A stretch of 11,044 nt of DNA, from NCBI GenBank assembly GCA_018372435.1, contig JAHAJA010000059.1:1-11044 (forward strand), written 5' to 3'. Below the pieces are notes generated by a model that saw only the letters and a program-made list of their open reading frames with translations, ran no database searches and had not been told where the DNA came from. This DNA comes from Clostridiales bacterium (lineage in GTDB: Bacteria; Bacillota; Clostridia; Lachnospirales; Lachnospiraceae). Both the position numbers and the translations under genes were made by a program. Below, in pieces: positions 6,396-11,044 of the stretch (positions within the stretch are counted from its first letter, which is position 1; each line of letters starts with the position of its first letter).

Positions 6396-6561
6396 GAAGT
6401 TGAAGATAATTAATAAGGTGGTACTAATATAGATGTAAAAGATTATTCAATTTTTGCTGATGGAATGTCACCGGAAGATGCTGCATGTACATAATAAATA
6501 ATGAAGAAAGATTCTTTAAAGAATTTTCTGAACGCGCGCAAGTGTATCTGGATTAAATAGT
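6396..6561 (+). pseudogene. Remnant of a second cyclase-toxin tip
   Basis: The stretch is homologous to 3204-3370: GATGTAAAAG, TTTTGCTGATGGAATGTC and CCGGAAGATGCTGCA are recognisable, with small indels that break the frame. The catalytic part of the cyclase domain is absent; only the linker and the first helices of the tip remain. The next gene is the paralogue of the cyclase immunity protein, so a whole toxin-immunity unit was duplicated and its toxin then lost. Confidence 0.9.
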
Positions 6562-6619
6562 TAGTAATAAATAGAAATAGAAATAGGAATAGTGGAAGAA
6601 ATATTGTAGGTATTTACTT

Positions 6620-6682
6620 ATGGAAAATAGTCAGGCATATATTGATTTTACAAATCAGATTAAATCAACAGGAAGCCAGAAA
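6620..6682 (+). repeat. 63-bp direct repeat (partner 4539-4601)
   Basis: The first 21 codons of this immunity gene are nearly identical to the truncated copy at 4539, whereas the rest of the gene has no match there. Confidence 0.9.
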
Positions 6683-7216
6683 ATGGCTGGATATAATTCG
6701 AAAACATTGGATGAAATATTCGAATGGGAGAGAGAAGAGGTAGAAAATCTCATTTGGCATAATTTTTGCAATAATGATATAGACTTGGCAATATTTCTTC
6801 CTAAGTTAAAAAAATATAATGGCTTGTATTCGCTTGAAAGAAAGTTACAGGAACTTAATGTTCCTAGTAGTGGAAGCGTGCTAATATCTCGTGTGCTATA
6901 TGAAAACACAAGGGAAACAAAGTATTTAGACAGCATAATGAGAAATATTGAAACGGCGCAAGGTAATATTCCGTTTGTTGCAAACTTAGCATATTGTAGC
7001 CCTTCAGAAAAAGCATATAGTTTATTAGTACACATTTATATTAATAATGATAATGAAGTTATACGAAGTACAGCTGTTACAGGAATATTATATAATAAAG
7101 GAATTAATAAAAATCCAAATGATTTGCAGGAAATCACTAATAATGTTGGATTAAAAAGGAAATTTATTTCAGACGATATAGATGCTAGAAAGAAAAATAT
7201 AAAGTTATTCGAGTAG
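6620..7216 (+). CDS. Paralogous immunity protein of the cyclase toxin
   Basis: The 198-residue helical cytosolic protein is homologous over its length to the product of 3807-4439. Shared anchors are EVENLIWHNF, FLPKLKKYNG, NTRETKYL, YCSPSEKAYSLLVHIY and GILYNKG. Divergence is substantial, so it probably recognises a variant of the same toxin. GTAGGT upstream is a weak ribosome binding site. The only preceding toxin material is the remnant at 6396-6561. A truncated copy of its first 21 codons lies at 4539. I infer an orphan immunity gene kept against cyclase toxins of neighbours. Confidence 0.75.
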   Translation: MENSQAYIDFTNQIKSTGSQKMAGYNSKTLDEIFEWEREEVENLIWHNFCNNDIDLAIFLPKLKKYNGLYSLERKLQELNVPSSGSVLISRVLYENTRETKYLDSIMRNIETAQGNIPFVANLAYCSPSEKAYSLLVHIYINNDNEVIRSTAVTGILYNKGINKNPNDLQEITNNVGLKRKFISDDIDARKKNIKLFE

Positions 7217-7389
7217 GGAATGCTATAGAATATAAAAAAGGCTTATGAAAAAATTTAGCAAGAGATGATGCAAGAGAGTTAGTAAAGGGATTATTAAATG
7301 ATAAAGGTGAAATTAATTTGGTAAGTTTAAAAGAGATTATTCCAGATGAGGTACCTAATACATATGAAATAATTGCGATAGACAATTAA
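7217..7389 (+). pseudogene. Frameshifted C-terminal tail of an unidentified protein
   Basis: From 7249 an open frame without a start codon encodes ARDDARELVKGLLNDKGEIN, then SLKEIIPDEVPNTYEIIAIDN, ending at TAA 7387-7389. Upstream, KAYEK in the neighbouring frame joins it if one A is restored in the A-run at 7248-7253. It looks like the end of a helical protein, possibly another immunity gene. Identity is unknown. Confidence 0.45.
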
Positions 7390-7400
7390 GTGATAAGGTG

Positions 7401-7445
7401 AGCCTTAGAGATGCGCTTTGCGTGATTTCTAAGGCTTTCTTTTGT
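7401..7445 (+). terminator. Terminator of the toxin/immunity array
   Basis: AGCCTTAGA (7401-7409) and TCTAAGGCT (7428-7436) pair perfectly, with GCGC/GCGT pairing possible inside, followed by TTCTTTTGT. It lies 12 bases after the last tail's stop codon. Confidence 0.75.
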
Positions 7446-7464
7446 CATATAGTAAAATGCCAGT

Positions 7465-7497
7465 TGTATGCTCTTAATAGCATACATATGTTTTTAT
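7465..7497 (+). terminator. Second terminator-like hairpin
   Basis: TGTATGC (7465-7471) and GCATACA (7480-7486) pair across eight bases and are followed by TATGTTTTTAT. It may back up the terminator 30 bases upstream and insulate the ABC operon. Confidence 0.5.
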
Positions 7498-7590
7498 ATA
7501 ATCAAGTGCAAAAGGTAAATTCTAATATATGGATTGAGTAAATGTACCTGGAGTTGCCCTAGTGAGTAGAAAGTCATTTGTATTACCACC

Positions 7591-7619
7591 TTTACTTTAG
7601 CGTGCTACTATGGTATTAT
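7591..7619 (+). promoter_or_regulatory. Promoter of the amino-acid ABC operon
   Basis: TTTACT (7591-7596), a 17-base spacer and TATTAT (7614-7619) lie 43 bases before the lipoprotein start codon. The -10 context, GGTATTATA, is shared with the mscL promoter. Confidence 0.65.
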
Positions 7620-7662
7620 AGTACAGAAATAGAGTTGTGTACATTAATTAGGAGGGAAAATT

Positions 7663-8463
7663 ATGAAAAATAAGATAGCAATTACACTCATATTAGTTTT
7701 AGTCATGAGTTTAGCATTTGTAGGCTGTAGTAAGAAGTCAAAACAAACAAGTAGTGATGGTGGAGATATTGTATATGCAGTAGAAGCTGGTTCTGCTGGT
7801 GAAGCAGCAGCAAAAGAAAAAGGATATCAATATAATTCAGTAGCATCCCAAGCAGATGCATTAATGGAAGTAGCTTCAGGAACTTCCGATGCAGCCATCA
7901 TTGATTTGTTAATGGCAGGAGCCATGATAGGAGAAGGTACAAGTTATCCAGATATGATACATACCGACGAATTAACTAAGGAAGAATACGGTGTTGGTTG
8001 CCGTAAGGGATCAGATCTTGCATCTTATATCAATAAAGTATTTGCAGACACTTATGTAGATGGTTCTATGGAAGAGGTCGCTAAAAAATACGGTGTTCAA
8101 GAATCTCTTGTTGAGCAAAAAGAGGCAGAATACATAGAGGCAGAAGATAGCGATGTATCTTATATTCAAGGAAAAGGTACATTAATCGTTGGTATTACGG
8201 ATTTTGAACCAATGGATTATAAAGATGGTTCTGGTGAATGGATAGGTTTTGATGCTGATATGGCTCGTCTAGTAGCAGAAAAATTAGGTGTAGAAGTACA
8301 ATTTATTGAAATTGATTGGGATAACAAAATAATGGAATTAGAATCTAAGAACATTGATGTTGTATGGAATGGTATGACATTAACCAATGAAGTGGTAGAA
8401 GCTATGGAATGTAGCAATGCTTATTGCAACAATGCACAAGTCGTTGTTGTTATGGATAAATAA
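7663..8463 (+). CDS. Circularly permuted amino-acid ABC transporter substrate-binding lipoprotein
   Basis: The 266-residue protein starts with a lipoprotein signal peptide (residues 1-21, Cys22 in FVGC) and a Ser/Lys linker. Residues ~35-151 are the half that normally comes second in the family: IVYAVEAGSAGEAAA, DALMEVASGTSDAAI, EEYGVGCRKGSDL, then DGSMEEVAKKYG, the usual C-terminal helix. After a linker (EAEYIEAEDSD), residues ~165-264 are the half that normally comes first: GTLIVGITDFEPMDY, WIGFDADMARLVAEKLGV, IDVVWNGMTLT and NAYCNNAQVVVV, where the protein ends. All pieces of a type II binding fold seem present but in swapped order. Conserved ligand motifs are intact, so it may fold and bind a polar amino acid. 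GGAGG (7651-7655) is 7 bases before the ATG. It is first in the operon, before permease and ATPase genes. Confidence 0.85.
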   Translation: MKNKIAITLILVLVMSLAFVGCSKKSKQTSSDGGDIVYAVEAGSAGEAAAKEKGYQYNSVASQADALMEVASGTSDAAIIDLLMAGAMIGEGTSYPDMIHTDELTKEEYGVGCRKGSDLASYINKVFADTYVDGSMEEVAKKYGVQESLVEQKEAEYIEAEDSDVSYIQGKGTLIVGITDFEPMDYKDGSGEWIGFDADMARLVAEKLGVEVQFIEIDWDNKIMELESKNIDVVWNGMTLTNEVVEAMECSNAYCNNAQVVVVMDK

Positions 8464-8505
8464 AAACCTCGTCTTATATTGGACCAAAACAAAGGAGAAA
8501 TTGTT

Positions 8506-9162
8506 ATGTTTTTTACTGTAACGCAAGCATTGCTTGACGGTTTGTGGACCACATTTCAGATTTTTATACTGACTCTTTTATTTGCTCTTCCATTGGGTCT
8601 TATCATAGCGTTTGCATCAATGAGTAAATGGAGATTATTACGTAGTGCAATACAAGTCATCGTCTGGGTAATTCGTGGTACACCGTTAATGCTACAATTA
8701 ATTATTATCTTTTATGGACCAGGGTTATGGTTAAAACATAATATATGGAGTGGCGATGAAACTGGACGAATGATGGCTACTGTGGTGGCATTTACCATCA
8801 ATTATGCGTGTTATTTTTCAGTTATCTTTCGCGGTGGTATCAAAAGTGTTCCAGCAGGACAGCGAGAGGCTGGGCAAGTACTTGGTATGACAAAGAGTCA
8901 AATATTTTTTAAGATTACCTTATTGCAAATGGTAAAACATGTTGTTCCACCTATGTCCAATGAGATTATTACGCTTGTTAAGGATACTTCGCTAGCACGA
9001 ATTATTGCAGCGTATGAACTTACCTTTGCAGGATATTCCTTTATGAAATCAGCAGGACTTACTTGGCCACTATTTTATACAGGGGTTTATTATTTACTAT
9101 TTATAGGTATTCTGACGTTATTATTTAATTACATTGAACGAAAGCTAGATTATTTCAGGTAA
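8506..9162 (+). CDS. Polar amino-acid ABC transporter permease (HisM/GlnP family)
   Basis: The 218-residue membrane protein has about five hydrophobic segments, starting with TTFQIFILTLLFALPLGLII, and an RGTPLMLQL motif typical of the family. Its cytoplasmic EAA loop reads GQREAGQVLGMTKSQIFFKI and couples to the ATPase. The start is ATG 8506, with AAAGGAG (8491-8497) eight bases upstream; a TTG at 8479 lies before the site. It follows the binding protein by 42 bases and ends 11 bases before the ATPase start, so it is in the operon. It probably forms a homodimeric pore. The family call is firm; the substrate, one of the polar amino acids, is not resolved. Confidence 0.92.
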   Translation: MFFTVTQALLDGLWTTFQIFILTLLFALPLGLIIAFASMSKWRLLRSAIQVIVWVIRGTPLMLQLIIIFYGPGLWLKHNIWSGDETGRMMATVVAFTINYACYFSVIFRGGIKSVPAGQREAGQVLGMTKSQIFFKITLLQMVKHVVPPMSNEIITLVKDTSLARIIAAYELTFAGYSFMKSAGLTWPLFYTGVYYLLFIGILTLLFNYIERKLDYFR

Positions 9163-9173
9163 GGAGGACAAAT

Positions 9174-9959
9174 ATGGCAATTTTAGAGGTAAATGGCATC
9201 CAAAAAGATTTTGGTAGTACACAAGTCTTAAAAAATGTTAGCTTTACGCTTGAAGAAGGAAATGCATTAGCCATTATTGGTTCTTCTGGTTCAGGCAAGA
9301 CGACGTTATTAAGATGCCTGAATTTTTTAGACTCACCAAGTAGAGGAAGTATTAAAGTAAGGGGAGAGACTTTATTTGATGCTAGTTGGCAGGCTTCACA
9401 AAAAGAGAAGAATTTGAGGTTGAAGCGACTTCATTTTGGTATGGTATTTCAATCCTTTCATCTGTTTCCTCAATATACGGCACTTGAGAATGTTACTTTA
9501 GCAGAACGGTTATTAGCAAAAGAAAGAGCGGATTTTAAGCAGCATAAAAGAGATATCTCTGAGGAAATAGATAAACACGGTAAAGCTTTATTGGAACAGA
9601 TGGGATTAGCGGATCGTATATCCCATTATCCACACCAACTTTCTGGTGGACAGCAACAGAGAGTTGCAATCGCTAGAGCATTGGCATTAAAGCCTGACAT
9701 TCTTTGCTTTGATGAACCAACTTCTGCCTTAGATCCGGAACTTACAGGTGAAGTATTAAAGGTGATAAGAGGGTTAGCAGCACAGAAGACGACGATGATT
9801 ATCGTAACTCATGAGATGGCATTTGCGAGAGATGTTGCAGATCAAATTATATTCATGGATGATGGTATGATCGTGGAGCAGGGAGAGTCAAAACAAGTCA
9901 TTGATAGTCCGAGAGAAGAAAGAACAAAACAATTTTTAACGAGATACATGGAAGGATAA
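9174..9959 (+). CDS. Polar amino-acid ABC transporter ATPase (GlnQ/HisP family)
   Basis: All nucleotide-binding motifs are intact in 261 residues: Walker A GSSGSGKT (36-43), Q-loop Gln93 in VFQSFHLFP, signature LSGGQ (156-160), Walker B ILCFDEP with D180/E181, D-loop SALD and switch His213 in VTHEMAFA. An insertion of charged residues (~113-135, LAKERADFKQHKRDISEEID) between Q-loop and signature is longer than in the standard family. AGGAGG lies just before the ATG. It powers uptake through the permease encoded upstream and is the last gene of the operon. Confidence 0.95.
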   Translation: MAILEVNGIQKDFGSTQVLKNVSFTLEEGNALAIIGSSGSGKTTLLRCLNFLDSPSRGSIKVRGETLFDASWQASQKEKNLRLKRLHFGMVFQSFHLFPQYTALENVTLAERLLAKERADFKQHKRDISEEIDKHGKALLEQMGLADRISHYPHQLSGGQQQRVAIARALALKPDILCFDEPTSALDPELTGEVLKVIRGLAAQKTTMIIVTHEMAFARDVADQIIFMDDGMIVEQGESKQVIDSPREERTKQFLTRYMEG

Positions 9960-10046
9960 GAACCTTCTTTCTTTGGAAGATAAAAAGCCATTTCGACTGC
10001 ATCACAGATAAATTTCCTCTTTTTTCAAAATAAACGTAATAATTAT

Positions 10047-10075
10047 TTTACACCTACATCAATATGTGGTATTAT
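10047..10075 (+). promoter_or_regulatory. mscL promoter
   Basis: TTTACA (10047-10052), a 17-base spacer and TATTAT (10070-10075) lie about 57 bases before the mscL start. The interval 9960-10046 holds no gene and no convincing terminator for the ABC operon. Confidence 0.75.
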
Positions 10076-10131
10076 AAGGTCGAAAACGGAAACAGTTTTT
10101 AATATTGTGCGATACGTAAGAAGAGGTGAAT

Positions 10132-10563
10132 ATGAAACAGTTTTTTAAAGAATTCAAAGAATTTGCATTACGTGGAAATGTGGTGGATCTTGCAATTGGT
10201 GTTATTATCGGTGGTGCTTTTCAATCGATAGTTAAGTCTCTGACTGAAGATGTGATTTCTCCTTTGATTGGGTTATTTGCCAAGACAGATTTCACTGCTA
10301 TGGTTGCAACGGTACGCGGCGTGGAAATACGATATGGTGCTTTTTTGACAGCTGTGATTAACTTTATTATAATGGCATTTGTTATATTTTTATTTTTGAA
10401 GACGATCAATAGGTTATCCAATATAGGAAAAGAGAAGGAACCTAAAGAAGCTCCTAAAACTAGAAAATGCCAATATTGTTATTCTGATATTCCAATTGCT
10501 GCAACTCGATGCCCACACTGTACTTCTGAATTGGAAGACATTGAGGAAAAAAAATCTGAATAG
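10132..10563 (+). CDS. mscL: Large-conductance mechanosensitive channel MscL with C-terminal zinc ribbon
   Basis: The 143-residue protein has the MscL signature: KEFKEFALRGNVVDLAIGVI with an amphipathic N-terminal helix, the first membrane helix with GVIIGGAFQSIVKSL, a short extracellular loop (VRGVEIRYG) and the second membrane helix INFIIMAFVIFLFLK. After a charged linker (KEKEPKEAPK) the usual helical C-terminal bundle is replaced by CQYC and CPHC, a four-cysteine zinc ribbon. A similar tail occurs in other Clostridia. The channel opens under membrane tension and releases solutes on osmotic downshock. AGAGG (10122-10126) is 5 bases before ATG 10132; GTG 10126 overlaps that site and is less likely. 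It is monocistronic, with its own promoter and terminator. Confidence 0.95.
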   Translation: MKQFFKEFKEFALRGNVVDLAIGVIIGGAFQSIVKSLTEDVISPLIGLFAKTDFTAMVATVRGVEIRYGAFLTAVINFIIMAFVIFLFLKTINRLSNIGKEKEPKEAPKTRKCQYCYSDIPIAATRCPHCTSELEDIEEKKSE

Positions 10564-10582
10564 ACTTGTTATGTAGCCAATC

Positions 10583-10625
10583 CCATGAATCTATTAGCGA
10601 AAGCGAATAGATTCATGGTTTTTTT
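10583..10625 (+). terminator. mscL terminator
   Basis: CCATGAATCTATT (10583-10595) pairs perfectly with AATAGATTCATGG (10606-10618). GCGAAAGCG in the loop adds a further small stem, and a run of seven T follows (10619-10625). It is a strong intrinsic terminator. Confidence 0.92.
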
Positions 10626-10641
10626 AATATGATTAATATTA

Positions 10642-10824
10642 TTATCGGAGTAAATCTTTCAGTGTTTGGTTGTGCAATTGATATTCCGAGTTCATTGGGA
10701 GATCAATTTCTGGGATATCACCATCATCATAATTATCTTCCGTAGGAATATTTCCAAACTCATTATTATGAATGGATCTTGATGATTTCGTAGGAACTGC
10801 TTTGGAATTTCTTGGATCTGACAT
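10642..10824 (-). CDS. Small acidic hypothetical protein
   Basis: The 60-residue protein begins MSDPRNSKAVPTKSS and ends LHNQTLKDLLR, with an acidic middle (DNYDDGDIPEIDLP). It has no cysteine, signal peptide or membrane helix and is probably largely disordered. The start at 10824 is chosen because AAAGGAG (complement of 10833-10839) lies 8 bases before it; a longer frame to 10902 passes through that site. It converges on mscL and may share the terminator region. I do not recognise a family. Confidence 0.65.
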   Translation of the reverse strand: MSDPRNSKAVPTKSSRSIHNNEFGNIPTEDNYDDGDIPEIDLPMNSEYQLHNQTLKDLLR

Positions 10825-10900
10825 AATAAAATCTCCTTTCTGTTTCTTTAATAGTATTGCAATTTGTGTTGTTAATATATTAGTTTTAGTATGGTAAACC

Positions 10901-10946
10901 ATAAATAAAATGCTATATTTACAAATAAATATAGCATTTTATTTAT
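10901..10946. repeat. 20-bp perfect AT-rich inverted repeat
   Basis: ATAAATAAAATGCTATATTT (10901-10920) is the exact reverse complement of 10927-10946, separated by the six bases ACAAAT. It lies upstream of the minus-strand gene. It could be a bidirectional terminator or the subterminal hairpin of a mobile element. Confidence 0.7.
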
Positions 10947-10967
10947 TTGTATAACAGTAAAATAAAC

Positions 10968-10984
10968 CACCGGCTCAGCCGGTG
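10968..10984. repeat. GC-rich hairpin near the right edge
   Basis: CACCGGC (10968-10974) and GCCGGTG (10978-10984) form a perfect stem with a TCA loop, standing out from AT-rich surroundings. On the minus strand an open frame, ending KASWGHTG with TGA inside this hairpin, runs in from the window edge. The whole could be the end of an IS200/IS605-type element or of a gene lying outside. The evidence is too short to decide. Confidence 0.45.
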
Positions 10985-11044
10985 TGTCCCCAGCTAGCTT
11001 TAGCTTCAAGTAAAAAACCTCCTATGTTACAATTAATGTGGGTT

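Noticed and set aside
1..7400. CRISPR array or integron-like attachment sites to explain the repeats
   Set aside because: The repeats are long copies of coding segments at irregular distances, not short regularly spaced units, and no Cas or integrase gene is present.
7445..7590. Riboswitch or T-box leader for the amino-acid transporter
   Set aside because: The sequence lies upstream of the predicted promoter, and no T-box or known aptamer core is visible; only a small terminator-like hairpin is present.
8479..8505. Earlier TTG start for the permease
   Set aside because: The ribosome binding site AAAGGAG lies downstream of it at 8491-8497 and fits ATG 8506.
9960..9985. CTTC...GAAG hairpin as terminator of the ABC operon
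   Set aside because: The stem is only about four base pairs and no T-run follows.
10825..10902. N-terminal extension of the minus-strand 60-residue protein
   Set aside because: The extension runs through a clear ribosome binding site for the internal ATG, and its residues look non-coding.

Overview
The window is AT-rich DNA with strong AGGAGG-type ribosome binding sites and near-consensus sigma-A promoters. Its ABC transporter and MscL proteins resemble those of gut or soil Clostridia, so a low-GC Firmicute, most likely a Lachnospiraceae/Lachnoclostridium-type organism, is suggested. That assignment is an inference from protein style, not from a marker gene.

Positions 1 to about 7400 form a polymorphic-toxin accessory region. 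It opens with the 3' end of a toxin gene carrying a pretoxin Hint domain and a C-terminal toxin tip (1-636), followed by a candidate immunity gene (654-1112). Next come an out-of-context toxin tail (1425-1544) and a small zinc-ribbon protein (1541-1789). A strong promoter (2058-2086) leads through a tiny ORF (2162-2275) into a complete 489-residue toxin gene (2332-3801). The C-terminal ~120 residues of that toxin match the pattern of CD38/ADP-ribosyl cyclases, so I read it as a NAD(P)-consuming toxin. Its helical candidate immunity protein follows immediately (3807-4439).

From 4440 to 7389 lies an array of recombined and decaying cassettes. It holds a truncated immunity start (4539-4649), a PH-like gene whose 3' end has been replaced by a toxin fragment (4768-5430), and a second toxin tip broken by two frameshifts (5329-6012) with an intact candidate immunity gene (6025-6342). 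It ends with a ~166-bp remnant of the cyclase toxin (6396-6561), a full paralogue of the cyclase immunity gene (6620-7216) and a further frameshifted tail (7217-7389). Near-identical direct repeats (2970-3232 = 5329-5591; 3204-3370 = 6396-6561; 4539-4601 = 6620-6682) show how the array was built and could allow the active toxin tip to be exchanged.

After two terminator-like hairpins, positions 7591-9959 hold a polar amino-acid ABC transporter operon: lipoprotein, permease and ATPase. The substrate-binding protein is circularly permuted: the half normally at the C terminus comes directly after the signal peptide, and the half normally at the N terminus comes last. This is the most unexpected single gene in the window. 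Downstream are mscL with a C-terminal zinc ribbon (10132-10563), its terminator, a convergent 60-residue acidic protein (10642-10824, minus strand) and, at the right edge, two strong hairpins that may mark the end of a mobile element.
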